Of a DNA stretch of 64,000 nt, positions 49,556 through 59,401 are shown piece after piece; positions within the stretch are counted from its first letter, which is position 1; each line of letters opens with the position of its first letter. The position numbers and the translations under genes were made by a program. The notes below the pieces were generated by a model that ran no database searches, was not told where the DNA came from, and worked only from the letters and a program-made list of their open reading frames with translations. The stretch lies in the NCBI GenBank assembly GCA_021817145.1, contig JAKAVV010000005.1, positions 96,341 to 160,340 of the forward strand. Reading direction: 5' to 3'. The stretch is from a bacterium (GTDB lineage Bacteria > Vulcanimicrobiota > JABDET01).

Positions 49556-50834
49556 GGCTTTCCTCCCTGAGTTTATCAGATTCCTGGATACGTTCGATTT
49601 CCGCTCCAAGAAGTTTGAGACGAATCTCGGGTTTTTCGTATCCTCGATCAATATATTCAATTCCTCCGATTCGACTTTCTCCTTGAGCGGCAAGACTGGC
49701 TAAAATGAGCGCCCCTCCTGCTCTAATATCAGAGGCTTCTACAGGGGCTCCTGTCAATTCTTTTACCCCTTTTACCACACAGGTTCTTTCCACAACTCGA
49801 ATGTCAGCCCCCATTCTTAATAATTCTGCCACATACATGAATCTCCCGTCAAAAATTGTCTCTGTAACAAGACTTGTTCCGCTGGCAAGAGAAAGACAGG
49901 ACACAAACTGCGGCTGCAGATCTGTGGGAAATCCAGGAAAGGGAGAGGTCAAAATTTCAATAGGGTGAATGGTTTTGCCTGCAGTCACTCGAATGGAGTC
50001 TTCATTTTTCTGCGCGACTGCTCCTGCTGCTTCCAGTTTATCTAAAAAAGCTCCAAGAAAATAAGGGGGTATTCCTTTTATCTGGATATCTCCTTTTGTC
50101 ATAAGAGCGGATAAAAGCCAGGTTCCAGCTTCCAGTCGATCAGGAATAATTCGATGGGTTGTTCCATGCAGCTTTTGAACCCCTTCGATTCGCATTTCAG
50201 AGCTTCCAACTCCTTCAATTTTTGCTCCACAGGAGTTTAAGAATCGAGCGAGGTCGGCGACTTCAGGTTCTCGAGCGGCATTCTCAAGAATCGTAACCCC
50301 TTTTGCTTTACAGGCAGCCATGAGAATATTTTTCGTTGCTCCAACACTGGATCTTCCAATTAAGATTCTATTCCCTTCCAGTTTGTCCGCTTTTGCTATA
50401 AGATACCCGTGTTCAATCATAACGCTTGCGCCAAGAGCCTGGAACCCTTCGATGTGAAAATTAACCCCTCTATATCCTAACACACATCCACCTGGAAGAG
50501 GAACCTGGGCTTGATTAAAGCGAGCAATAAGAGGACCTGTAATATCAAAAGAAGCATGGATTTTTTTAACGAGATCATAAGGCGCCTGGAAAGTATGAAT
50601 CCCTGACATATCAATTTGCATGGTTCCTTTTCGGTCGTACAGGATTTTCCCGCCAATTGCTTCTAATATTTCCACCATGACATCCACATCTGTGATATCA
50701 GGGACGTTTTCAAAAGTAACAGGCTCTTCAATGAGAATGCTTGCAGCCATTAAAGGAAGAGCCGCGTTTTTTGCTCCAACAGCAGGGAGCGAGCCTTCCA
50801 GCTTTACTCCTCCTTTAATCACTAAATAAGACAT
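49539..50834 (-). CDS. murA: UDP-N-acetylglucosamine 1-carboxyvinyltransferase
   Basis: First committed enzyme of peptidoglycan precursor synthesis. The active-site loop PLPGGCVLGYRG keeps the Cys targeted by fosfomycin (about residue 116); N-terminal GGVKLEGSLPAVGAKNAALP and C-terminal ASDIRAGGALILASLAAQG are characteristic. Length 431, full. The ATG shares one base with the atpC stop (TAATG), so the gene is coupled to ATP synthase genes. Confidence 0.95.
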   Translation of the reverse strand: MSYLVIKGGVKLEGSLPAVGAKNAALPLMAASILIEEPVTFENVPDITDVDVMVEILEAIGGKILYDRKGTMQIDMSGIHTFQAPYDLVKKIHASFDITGPLIARFNQAQVPLPGGCVLGYRGVNFHIEGFQALGASVMIEHGYLIAKADKLEGNRILIGRSSVGATKNILMAACKAKGVTILENAAREPEVADLARFLNSCGAKIEGVGSSEMRIEGVQKLHGTTHRIIPDRLEAGTWLLSALMTKGDIQIKGIPPYFLGAFLDKLEAAGAVAQKNEDSIRVTAGKTIHPIEILTSPFPGFPTDLQPQFVSCLSLASGTSLVTETIFDGRFMYVAELLRMGADIRVVERTCVVKGVKELTGAPVEASDIRAGGALILASLAAQGESRIGGIEYIDRGYEKPEIRLKLLGAEIERIQESDKLREESRAYRN

Positions 50835-51114
50835 TAGGATTCTTCTTTTAAATGCGCTTCTTCAGCTAGAACCAGAACATTATTATTTTTGACCTGGATA
50901 AATCCTGAACTGATGAGAATGTGGATTTCGCTTCCTTCTTTTTCAAAACACCTTAAATCTCCAGAGTTTAAGGAAGAAATAAGGGGCATATGCCCGGGAA
51001 GAATTCCGATGATCCCGGAAGATGAAGGGGCAGAAACATAAGAAATCTGTTTGTCAGAATAAACCGTTTTTTCAGGGCTGATCACTTCCAGATTAAGAAC
51101 TTTTTCTTCTGCCA

Positions 51115-51115
<1 letters not shown>
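50834..51115 (-). CDS. atpC: ATP synthase epsilon subunit, short form
   Basis: Central-stalk subunit of F1. The beta-sandwich domain is intact (LNLEVISPEKTVYSD, GIIGILPGHMPLISSL). The protein stops at 93 residues and lacks the C-terminal helical hairpin (usual total about 133) that regulates ATP hydrolysis; short epsilon subunits are known, for example in green sulfur bacteria. The ATG overlaps the atpD stop by one base. Confidence 0.93.
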
Positions 51116-52575
<1,460 letters not shown>

Positions 52576-52640
52576 TTAAGACCAGTCATTAGATTAGACA
52601 GAGAACTAGCAGTTCCTTTGAAGTTGCTGCTTTTTGTGAA

Positions 52641-52658
52641 GTTGAACATGTTGAACAT
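52641..52658. repeat. Tandem 9-mer in the atpD/carbonic anhydrase intergenic region
   Basis: GTTGAACAT occurs twice in a row (52641-52649, 52650-52658), with a partial third GTTGAATTG at 52689. It lies in the 163-base gap between the divergent atpD and carbonic anhydrase genes, and on the minus strand it follows a possible -35/-10 pair (TTTACA and TATGTT). Possible operator. Confidence 0.4.
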
Positions 52659-52714
52659 AAAGTGTAAAAAGAAATTTTTTAGTAAAAGTTGAATTGTATT
52701 GTTTGGTGAAATTT

Positions 52715-53350
52715 ATGAATCCAATTGAAAAGTTGAAAAATGGTTTCGAAAGATTTAAAAATGAGTTTCATGAAATAAACTCTCAGAAATCTGTAGAGTA
52801 CACGAAACTTGTTAAAGAAGGGCAGCAGCCCAAAATTCTTATGATTGCCTGCTCTGATTCAAGGGTTGCTCCTGAAATTCTTTTTCATGTTGATCCAGGG
52901 GATCTTTTTACCGTTAGAAATATTGCCAATCTGGTTCCTCCTTATGAGATGGATGGTCATCGTCATGGAGTAAGCGCTGCAATTGAATATGCGGTTGATT
53001 ATTTAAGGGTCGAGCATATTATCGTAAAAGGTCATGCTAACTGCGGTGGCATTGCTGCTTTAATGAAAAAAGGAGCAGTGGGAGATTTTATTTCTCCCTG
53101 GATGTCAATCTCTAATAAAGCTCGAGAAGAAGTTTTAAATGTTTTCCCAGATTTGACAGATGAAGAAAAGCGGTCTGCCTGTGAAAAAGCTTCGATTCTG
53201 GTCTCATTGGAAAATCTGCTGACTTTCCCTTTTGTTAAAGACAAGCATGAAGGAGGAAAGCTCAGGATTCATGGTTGGTATTTCGATATGAACAAAGGGG
53301 AGCTTTTAAGTTTTCATCAGGAGAGCAAAAGATTCCAAAAAATAAGATGA
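52715..53350 (+). CDS. can: Beta-class carbonic anhydrase
   Basis: Zinc enzyme interconverting CO2 and bicarbonate. Zinc ligands are in ACSDSRVAPE (Cys, Asp) and KGHANCGG (His, Cys). 211 residues from the ATG at 52715 (preceded by TTTGGTGAA); the frame is open from 52694. No signal peptide, so cytoplasmic. A bidirectional terminator overlaps its stop. Confidence 0.93.
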   Translation: MNPIEKLKNGFERFKNEFHEINSQKSVEYTKLVKEGQQPKILMIACSDSRVAPEILFHVDPGDLFTVRNIANLVPPYEMDGHRHGVSAAIEYAVDYLRVEHIIVKGHANCGGIAALMKKGAVGDFISPWMSISNKAREEVLNVFPDLTDEEKRSACEKASILVSLENLLTFPFVKDKHEGGKLRIHGWYFDMNKGELLSFHQESKRFQKIR

Positions 53351-53390
53351 GGGTCTTAAATCTGCTTTTCAACCCTCATCTTGTTTTTTC
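53346..53390. terminator. Bidirectional intrinsic terminator between carbonic anhydrase and sodB
   Basis: GATGAGGGT (53346-53354) pairs perfectly with ACCCTCATC (53372-53380). A T-rich run (TTGTTTTTTC) follows on the plus strand, and AAAAAATAA on the other side gives a T-run for the minus strand, so it can end both converging transcripts. The carbonic anhydrase stop codon is inside the stem. Confidence 0.85.
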
Positions 53391-53425
53391 TTTCTTCCGT
53401 ATTTAAGTCTATTGGGTTTCTGCAA

Positions 53426-54040
53426 TTAGTGTTTGACAGCCCCTGCTTTCGCATGAGCCCTGTCATAACGGTTGTTCACTTCTTCCCAGCTGACTGCATT
53501 GAAGAAAGCTTGAATGTAATCGGCTCGCTTTAAACCATAATCCAGAATAAAGGCGTGTTCAAAGACGTCCAGGACAAGCAGAGGGGTTCCACCAGACAGG
53601 TGCCCTGCATCATGCTCATTAACCCAAACATTGAACAGGTTTCCTGTCATAGAGTCAAGGTACAAAATTGCCCAGCCGATCCCTCTCATCGCTCCTACTG
53701 CTGAGAACTCTTTTTTCCAGTTTTCAAATCCTCCAAATTCTAATTCCATCTTTTTGTAAAGTTCAAAACTTTTAGAAGGCTCAGATTTGGTTTTGATCAT
53801 ATTATCAAAATAATATTCGTGAAGCCGCATCCCATTAAATTCCCAGCCGAATCTCCTGTGAAGTTCTGAATAGTGAGGAGTTTGCATTTTCCCCGAAGAT
53901 TCAAGCTGTTTCAGCTCTTCCATCAGCTTGTTGGTGTTATCCACGTACCCTTTATAAAGGGTAAAGTGGTTATTTAAAAGCGTGTCGCTAAACCCTTGAG
54001 TTCCAAGAAGTCTAGTATAATCTTTTGCTTCATATTTCAT
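53426..54040 (-). CDS. sodB: Superoxide dismutase, Fe/Mn type
   Basis: Dismutates superoxide in the cytoplasm. Four metal ligands are recognisable: His in NNHFTLY (about 24), His in RLHEYYF, Asp in LDVFEHAF and His in the same motif. 204 residues. AGGGAAGAG precedes the ATG. The order ...VNEHDAGH before LVLDVFEHAF is normal. Fe or Mn preference cannot be read from this sequence with confidence. Confidence 0.93.
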   Translation of the reverse strand: MKYEAKDYTRLLGTQGFSDTLLNNHFTLYKGYVDNTNKLMEELKQLESSGKMQTPHYSELHRRFGWEFNGMRLHEYYFDNMIKTKSEPSKSFELYKKMELEFGGFENWKKEFSAVGAMRGIGWAILYLDSMTGNLFNVWVNEHDAGHLSGGTPLLVLDVFEHAFILDYGLKRADYIQAFFNAVSWEEVNNRYDRAHAKAGAVKH

Positions 54041-54269
54041 GGCTCTTCCCTCCGTTTTGACAGCGCCGCTCTATGCGGTGCATCATAATTTTATGTATAT
54101 CGTTTTATATTTAACAGATTCAAGAATTATCCTGTTGAATTTTACATCAAGGCTTTTTAATCATCTCTTCCTGGAAAGATTTAGAAGGTTTCGTTATGAT
54201 AAGCATAAAATATATCTATATAGGATTGGGGAGATTTGGGAAACAACTTGGATCCTGTGAGGTGAAGCA

Positions 54270-54557
54270 ATGCCGATTTATGAATATGAGTGTCAGAAAT
54301 GCCATGAGCTGTTTGAACTTTTTCAAGGCATCAATGCTCCAACGGTAACAGTGTGCAGTCTTTGTTCAGGAACTGCTGTTCGATTGATTTCTCGTCCTGC
54401 CATTTTGTTTAAAGGCTCAGGGTTTCATGTTACAGATTATTCGAAATCAGGGAAAAATTTAGATGCCCCTTCTCAAAAGACGGAAGGAAATGGAAAATCG
54501 AATGAATCGAATAAGCCATCTGAAATTTCTAAGAAAGAAGAAAAACCTGCGCCATAA
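54270..54557 (+). CDS. FmdB-family zinc-ribbon regulatory-like protein
   Basis: A 95-residue protein starting MPIYEYECQKCHELFEL with CxxC pairs (CQKC, CSLC) and LISRPAILFKGSGFHVTDY, the FmdB signature. Proteins of this family are small zinc ribbons of uncertain function. The C-terminal 30 residues are hydrophilic and Lys/Ser-rich. GAGGTGA precedes the ATG. Confidence 0.9.
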   Translation: MPIYEYECQKCHELFELFQGINAPTVTVCSLCSGTAVRLISRPAILFKGSGFHVTDYSKSGKNLDAPSQKTEGNGKSNESNKPSEISKKEEKPAP

Positions 54558-54653
54558 CATATAATTTTAAGTTTTTCTTCGACAGAAAACAAAAAAGAAA
54601 TTTCGTTCTTGCAAAAAAATAAATAATTTTTTGAAAAATTTTATTCAAATTGC

Positions 54654-54682
54654 TTGATTTTTTTTTTGAAAGATGGTATGAT
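54654..54682 (+). promoter_or_regulatory. Sigma70-type promoter of the 14-residue peptide gene
   Basis: TTGATT (54654-54659), 17 bases, TATGAT (54677-54682), in an AT-rich stretch with T-runs. Together with the ribosome site GGTGGTGA and the terminator at 54792-54819 it defines a transcript of about 130 bases. Confidence 0.75.
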
Positions 54683-54723
54683 ACAAGTGCAGAATAAAAT
54701 TGAAATTGAAAGGTGGTGACGGA

Positions 54724-54768
54724 ATGGCAGCCAAGAAGGCTAAAGCAAAATCCAAGAAGAAGAAGTAA
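54724..54768 (+). CDS. 14-residue lysine-rich peptide MAAKKAKAKSKKKK
   Basis: A tiny reading frame with its own promoter, ribosome site (AAAGGTGGTGA, 54710-54720), ATG at 54724 and terminator. Nine of 14 residues are Lys and four of the other five are Ala or Ser, resembling the basic tails of histone H1-like or DNA-binding proteins. All Lys codons but three are AAG, unlike the AAA-leaning neighbours. It could bind nucleic acid, act as a leader peptide, or be the coding part of a small RNA. Function unknown; the transcription-unit evidence is good. Confidence 0.65.
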   Translation: MAAKKAKAKSKKKK

Positions 54769-54791
54769 GTCATCGCAAGTTTCAGTTTTCT

Positions 54792-54819
54792 CCGAGGCTA
54801 AAAAGCCTCGGTTTTTTTT
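54792..54819 (+). terminator. Strong intrinsic terminator after the small peptide gene
   Basis: CCGAGGC (54792-54798), loop TAAAAA, GCCTCGG (54805-54811), then eight T (54812-54819). A textbook terminator. Confidence 0.95.
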
Positions 54820-54862
54820 CGGAAATTGTTTCATTAACACAGAACATGGGAAAGTATAAAAT

Positions 54863-55267
54863 ATGGAAACCGTTTATCTAAAGATTCCTAAAGATCCGCA
54901 GTTCATGCTGGCTGTTCGACTTCTGGCAGCCGGGATCGGAAATATCTATTCATTCAACACGGAAGATATTGAGGATTTAAAGGTGGCTGTTTCAGAAGCT
55001 TGTTTCTGCAGCCCTGAAGAAGGAACCCCTGCTCTTGAATTAACTTTTTTTCTTGATGAAGGGAAGATGACTGTTGAAGTAAAAGGGGCTTCCTCCGGCA
55101 AAAAACCGACTTTAACTCTTGGAAAACCTGCTCAAGAAAGTATTGGACTATTGTTAATGCAGAACTTGATGAACTCTCTTGAGTTTAAAAAAGATGAGAA
55201 CTGCAGCCTGATTAGAATGACGAAAAAAAGCAGAACGCCGATCCTGCCGCTGTCAGGAAAATCATGA
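54863..55267 (+). CDS. RsbW-like anti-sigma/histidine-kinase-fold protein, degenerate ATP site
   Basis: A 134-residue protein of the RsbW/SpoIIAB type: N-terminal YLKIPKDPQFMLAVRLLAAG and FNTEDIEDLKVAVSEAC align with the anti-sigma kinase fold, and GLLLMQNLMNSLEF with its C-terminal helix. The N-box Asn is missing (SEACFCS where SEAxxNA is expected), and no DxGxG is visible. It may bind a partner without kinase activity. The STAS gene at 9523 is a possible distant partner. A lipoprotein gene follows. Confidence 0.7.
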   Translation: METVYLKIPKDPQFMLAVRLLAAGIGNIYSFNTEDIEDLKVAVSEACFCSPEEGTPALELTFFLDEGKMTVEVKGASSGKKPTLTLGKPAQESIGLLLMQNLMNSLEFKKDENCSLIRMTKKSRTPILPLSGKS

Positions 55268-55295
55268 CACGCTGCAGGTTCAAAGGAAAGATTGA

Positions 55296-55784
55296 ATGAA
55301 TCGTCCCCTGAGATCCCAGAAAGTTGTTGAGGTAAGGAAAATCGCAAAGCCTTCTTTTGTGATTTTATGTTTTCTTCTTTTGATTGGGTGTCATTCGATC
55401 AGCAAAAAAGCGCTTGTCCAAACTCCTCCTCATCGCAAACCCATCTTTCTTTCGAAAGAAGGTCCGATCACTGCAAGTGATTTGGGAGTTCCGATTTATC
55501 CGGGAGCGACTGCCAGCAAAGGCATGATTGCGCGCGGTTCTATTCAAACCGCTTCAGTCACCTTTTACACTTCTGATTCAGTTAAACAAGTTGAGGATTT
55601 TTATCTTGAAAAATTGGGGACTCCAAAACAACTTTCAACTGAAAAATCGGGTAAGGGTAATCTCACAGATGTCGATATGGAGTTTGTCGGTAAAAATAAA
55701 AAAATTCTGATGGAAATTATGTCCAGCCCCAAAAAGATAGGAACGATATACGTTGTTTTAACTCAAAGTTATCCATCACGGTAA
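55296..55784 (+). CDS. Predicted lipoprotein of unknown function
   Basis: A 162-residue protein with a basic N-terminus, a hydrophobic stretch and the lipobox LLIGC (Cys at about 32), so it should be lipid-anchored. The mature part contains DLGVPIYPGATASKG and a compact alpha/beta domain (FYTSDSVKQVEDFYLEKLG) that resembles small membrane-surface domains of unnamed families. Role unknown. It lies 28 bases after the RsbW-like gene, probably in the same operon. Confidence 0.75.
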   Translation: MNRPLRSQKVVEVRKIAKPSFVILCFLLLIGCHSISKKALVQTPPHRKPIFLSKEGPITASDLGVPIYPGATASKGMIARGSIQTASVTFYTSDSVKQVEDFYLEKLGTPKQLSTEKSGKGNLTDVDMEFVGKNKKILMEIMSSPKKIGTIYVVLTQSYPSR

Positions 55785-55839
55785 AGAAGCCTCTGCCCTT
55801 TCTTCCATCATCTGCTCCATCAAAGGAGGAGAATAAATA

Positions 55840-55899
55840 TTGGCGTATCTTTTTGTAGGAGAATCCAACAGAAAAAAAAGGGGGTATTTATTTTGTTAA
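55840..55899 (+). CDS. Possible 19-residue upstream reading frame
   Basis: TTG at 55840 opens a frame of 19 codons (MAYLFVGESNRKKRGYLFC) that follows a very good ribosome site AAAGGAGGAG (55822-55831) and ends with TAA overlapping the TTG start of the next gene. It could be a short leader peptide translationally coupled to the secreted protein. Coding status unproven. Confidence 0.35.
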   Translation: MAYLFVGESNRKKRGYLFC

Positions 55900-56300
55900 A
55901 AACAATTCAACTGAAACGAGTTAATCTTCTGTTTATCACTGTTCTTGCAGTTATCTGTGTTTTTCTTTTAGGGAAAGCCTTTGCTGCGCAGCCTGGAAGC
56001 GCTTCTGATCCCATTGTGACTCAATCTTATCTGGTTCAGAATTATTCCTGGCAGCTGACCACTCTTTCTCCTGGAGAATCTTTTCCCCTGACTCTTGGCG
56101 CAGAAGTTGTCTTAAGATCCGGAGAAGCTGCTTTGTCAGGAAGGCGCTCTCAAGGAGTTGCGGATTTAACGATTGGGCATAATCTACCTGTTGGGACATT
56201 GATTCCTTCCAATCACCTTTTAATTTACCCCTCCCTTCGTGGAAGCCGAATTAAAGCGATTACACCTACTATTCTTTTAACTAAAGGAGCTGAGCAGTAA
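55893..56300 (+). CDS. Secreted protein associated with DUF5693 membrane protein
   Basis: A 135-residue protein with an N-terminal hydrophobic segment (about residues 11-30, FITVLAVICVFLLGKAFA) and a signal-peptidase-like AFAAQP junction. The mature part begins PGSASDPIVTQSYL, a motif that also occurs in small exported proteins of Firmicutes and others. Function unknown. TTG start at 55893 after AAAAGGGGG. The next gene starts right after its stop. Confidence 0.75.
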   Translation: MLKTIQLKRVNLLFITVLAVICVFLLGKAFAAQPGSASDPIVTQSYLVQNYSWQLTTLSPGESFPLTLGAEVVLRSGEAALSGRRSQGVADLTIGHNLPVGTLIPSNHLLIYPSLRGSRIKAITPTILLTKGAEQ

Positions 56301-58226
56301 GTGCCAATAAAAAAGCTTCTTTATGGAATTTTAGCTGTTTCCGTTCTCTTCAGTTTATTTGCAGCTCTTCAGCGTCACAAAATTGAAATTAAAAACAAGA
56401 CAGTCGAAATCGTTCTAGATTATCATGATTTTCTGCAGTTTTGTCAGAAGAATGGATTTCCTGTTGATTCTACTTTAGAACGTTTTAAAAAACATGGAAT
56501 CTCCAGTATTGCTCTACAGGAGATGACCCCAGGTGAACTTTATCATGAAGGGAAAATCGTTCGAGTTAGAGGGGCTGATTTGAAGCTGTACAAGATCAAG
56601 CTGAAAGGGGAGATTACTTATCCTTCGACTCTACTCCTTGTTAAAAGCAAAAAGATTAAAACATGGCTTTTAAAAGCTTTTTCCGTATTACTGAAAAAAG
56701 GTCAATTTAAAGCTCTACCCGAAGGATTTCTCATTCATCAAAGATGGAGCGATCTGGCGCAAATGGAACTTGGGATTGCTCCCTGGCAGGCAGAAAAACT
56801 GGCAGAAGATGGGTTTTCGATTGATCCTAGAATTTCAAACCCCGGAAATCTGAATCGCGAAAAATTGAATTATCTGCTTGGGACCATTCCTCTTCAAGAT
56901 CATCCAACCGTTGTTTTTTCAGGGCTTAGAAATGAAATTCTAGGGTTTGATCAGTATATCCCAGAAGTGGCGAACTTTTTTAAGCTGCACAGAATATTTT
57001 ATGGGTATCTGGAAGTTTATTCCCCTTCCAATGTTCAACTTGGAAGCATTGAGCTGGCAAAATTGATACCGAATCAGATTGTAAAAGTTCAAACCTTAAT
57101 GTACCCCCCATTATACCGCATGAATCCACAGATGGCAATTGATATTTTTACTCTTGGAATTCATGAAAGAAATGTCAGAATTGTGTATTTCCACCCTTTT
57201 TTAAATCGGTTTGGACGATTAAGTTTGATGCAAACCAATTTCAAATTTCTGGATGGTTTGGAAAAGAGGCTCAAAAGAACAGGGTTCAGCTTTGGGAAAG
57301 CAGAGCCTTTTCCGCTATTTCACCCTTCTAGAATCCAAATTTTTATCTCTTCTTTAGGTGTATTTGCCTGTGTTTTTCTGTTGATTTTGATCTTTGTCGA
57401 TCTTTCCGTTTTTTGGACTGCAGCAGGGATGACTGCAGCAGGCATTTTGTCTTTTATCAGCAGTATGGTTTTGAGATTCCAAAATCCCTGGTGCTTTGGA
57501 GTCGCTTTCCTCGCAGGGATTACGTTCCCTACTTACTCTCTTCTTTTGTTTTCAACGAAAAAACCTGTTTCTTACGGGAAAGCTGTTTTATATCTTGTTC
57601 TGGCATCCTGTGTTACGGTTTGTGGAGGATTCCTTGTTTCCAGTTTGCTTGCTAATAATTTAACCATGCTGGCAGTTGAAATGTTTCGAGGAGTAAAAGG
57701 GGTTCTGGTTTTCCCTATCCTTTTCGCCCCTTGGCTTGCCTGGGTTTACCGCAATGTGAAAGAAAGAGCAAAAACGATAAAAGAGTTGATGACAAATCTT
57801 AAGAAGCCTTTTGATAATCCCGTGAAATTTATTCACCTGGCAGGGCTTGTGCTTTTAGGATTGGCAGGACTGATTATGATTATTCGAAGCGGAAACACCA
57901 CCATGGCTGGTTTGATTCCATCCTTTGAGAAAAAGTTAAGAATTCTTTTAGAGCTGTATCTGATTGCTCGCCCTAGATTCAAAGAGTTTTTAATTGGACA
58001 TCCCTTTTTTATCCTTGCGGCGTGTTTTGGATTGGATTCAGAATGGGGTTTTTTCTTTTTTATTTTTGGATGTATTGGACAGGGGGATATTCTGGATAGT
58101 TTTGCCCATCTGCATACCCCTTTATACTACACCCTTTTGCGAACCTTCCACGGAATCTGGATTGGAGCTGTTCTGGGGGGAATTTTGCTCTTTATTACTC
58201 GGAAAATTTTACCGGAGTCAAAATGA
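56301..58226 (+). CDS. DUF5693 polytopic membrane protein
   Basis: A 641-residue membrane protein: one N-terminal helix (about 5-20), a large extracytoplasmic domain (about 25-345, with VEIVLDYHDFLQFCQKNGF) and several C-terminal membrane helices (about 350-640). It matches the DUF5693 family in architecture, which in other genomes often neighbours surface-polysaccharide genes such as csaB. Function unknown. GTG start directly after the upstream stop. It overlaps the nicO 3' end by nine bases. Confidence 0.8.
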   Translation: MPIKKLLYGILAVSVLFSLFAALQRHKIEIKNKTVEIVLDYHDFLQFCQKNGFPVDSTLERFKKHGISSIALQEMTPGELYHEGKIVRVRGADLKLYKIKLKGEITYPSTLLLVKSKKIKTWLLKAFSVLLKKGQFKALPEGFLIHQRWSDLAQMELGIAPWQAEKLAEDGFSIDPRISNPGNLNREKLNYLLGTIPLQDHPTVVFSGLRNEILGFDQYIPEVANFFKLHRIFYGYLEVYSPSNVQLGSIELAKLIPNQIVKVQTLMYPPLYRMNPQMAIDIFTLGIHERNVRIVYFHPFLNRFGRLSLMQTNFKFLDGLEKRLKRTGFSFGKAEPFPLFHPSRIQIFISSLGVFACVFLLILIFVDLSVFWTAAGMTAAGILSFISSMVLRFQNPWCFGVAFLAGITFPTYSLLLFSTKKPVSYGKAVLYLVLASCVTVCGGFLVSSLLANNLTMLAVEMFRGVKGVLVFPILFAPWLAWVYRNVKERAKTIKELMTNLKKPFDNPVKFIHLAGLVLLGLAGLIMIIRSGNTTMAGLIPSFEKKLRILLELYLIARPRFKEFLIGHPFFILAACFGLDSEWGFFFFIFGCIGQGDILDSFAHLHTPLYYTLLRTFHGIWIGAVLGGILLFITRKILPESK

Positions 58227-59309
58227 ATTCTGCTGTTCTGGTTTTAATACCCTATGATAATAAATCCATGCTGATCCCCAGGTCAACAGCATCAGAACGA
58301 CAATGATTCCTCCAATCACTCCAAAATTCAATTTTTGGAGAAAAACCCAGAACGCTCCCTCCAATTTTAACTGCATAGAAATTAGCTGCAGCCATTCAAT
58401 TCCTCCAACAACCAGAGCGATCAAAACACTTAATCCTGTTATGATTGTATTGAAGTAGAGTTTGCGCACAGCATCAATCATTGCCCAGTCATAAATTTTC
58501 ATCATGGCGATCCCATCTGCTGTATCCATCAGGCTCATTCCTGCTGTAAAAAGCAGAGGAAAAACCATGACTCCCCACAGAGGAAGCCCATTGTTTTGAG
58601 CCATAATAGCGGATATTCCTAAAATCGCCACTTCGCTTGCTGTATCAAACCCTAACCCAAATAAAAATCCTACAAAGTACATCTGCCAGCTTTTCTTGAT
58701 TTTTTTGTAGGCAAACCCGAAAATGCGGGTTAAAAATCCTCTTTGTTCAAGAAGAGCCGTGATATTACCTTGAGCTTCTGCATCTTTATTCCCTTTTCTA
58801 TAATGGCTGAAAGCTTCCCAGAGATGGAAAAAAATGTACAGATTGATAATTCCAATTAAAGTTAAAAAAGCGGCAGAGATCGCTGTTCCAAAAATATTTC
58901 CAAAATGCTCCAGGAATTTTAAATGCGTTTCTGTCTGCCGAACCCCAAGAACAATAGCAAGTGACATGAGAATCACAATGGTAGAATGACCGAGAGAGAA
59001 GAACAGCCCTACTCCTGTTGGCCTCTGTCCATCCTGTCTGAGTTTCCTGGTTACATTGTCAATAGCTGCAATATGATCCGCGTCAAAAGCATGTCTTAAT
59101 CCAAAAAAATAAGCGAGAATACCGATCCCCAAAACAGCAGCATCTATGAATTTCAAATCGTAAAGAGTCCCCCATGCCGCAAGATTCAAGGACGTGACAA
59201 AAATCGCAATAAGAATTAGCCGTCCTTTAGGAAGCCGAACCGCTTCTTTAAGATTTCGAGCGCTGATTTTAGGTATTAAATTTTGATTTTCTTGAGGAGA
59301 TGTTGACAT
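58218..59309 (-). CDS. Nickel/cobalt transporter, NicO/HoxN/NixA type
   Basis: High-affinity inner-membrane Ni/Co permease. The signature HAFDADHIAAIDN (HX4DH) in the second helix, FFSLGHSTIVI, and LGFDTASEVAILG are present. 363 residues and about eight membrane segments. No B12 riboswitch or obvious NikR operator was recognised upstream, only a hairpin. No urease or hydrogenase gene is in the window; Fe/Mn SOD and HemW give no direct hint to the need for nickel or cobalt. Confidence 0.9.
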   Translation of the reverse strand: MSTSPQENQNLIPKISARNLKEAVRLPKGRLILIAIFVTSLNLAAWGTLYDLKFIDAAVLGIGILAYFFGLRHAFDADHIAAIDNVTRKLRQDGQRPTGVGLFFSLGHSTIVILMSLAIVLGVRQTETHLKFLEHFGNIFGTAISAAFLTLIGIINLYIFFHLWEAFSHYRKGNKDAEAQGNITALLEQRGFLTRIFGFAYKKIKKSWQMYFVGFLFGLGFDTASEVAILGISAIMAQNNGLPLWGVMVFPLLFTAGMSLMDTADGIAMMKIYDWAMIDAVRKLYFNTIITGLSVLIALVVGGIEWLQLISMQLKLEGAFWVFLQKLNFGVIGGIIVVLMLLTWGSAWIYYHRVLKPEQQNSF

Positions 59310-59368
59310 TTTAGCCGCTTATATGTGATATACTTCATACTCAGGTGGATAACCTGCTAATTTGAAAG

Positions 59369-59401
59369 AGATTGGAGGTCGGTCTTCCTGACTACCAATC
59401 T
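59369..59401. repeat. Imperfect 12-bp inverted repeat between aroA and nicO
   Basis: AGATTGGAGGTC (59369-59380) and GACTACCAATCT (59390-59401) pair at ten of twelve positions around a nine-base loop. It lies in the 119-base gap between the aroA stop and the nicO start. It has no T-run on either strand, so it is more likely a regulatory hairpin or operator than a terminator. Confidence 0.45.

Noticed and set aside
49556-49693. N-terminal extension of mreB to 49693
   Set aside because: The segment overlaps murA, and MreB N-terminus and AGGGAGG site both place the start at GTG 49555.
48966-49703. Plus-strand frames opposite mreB and murA
   Set aside because: Shadow frames of highly conserved minus-strand genes.
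54039-54260. 73-codon plus-strand frame between sodB and the FmdB gene
   Set aside because: It begins inside sodB's start region on the other strand, has no ribosome site, and its composition looks like translated AT-rich intergenic DNA.
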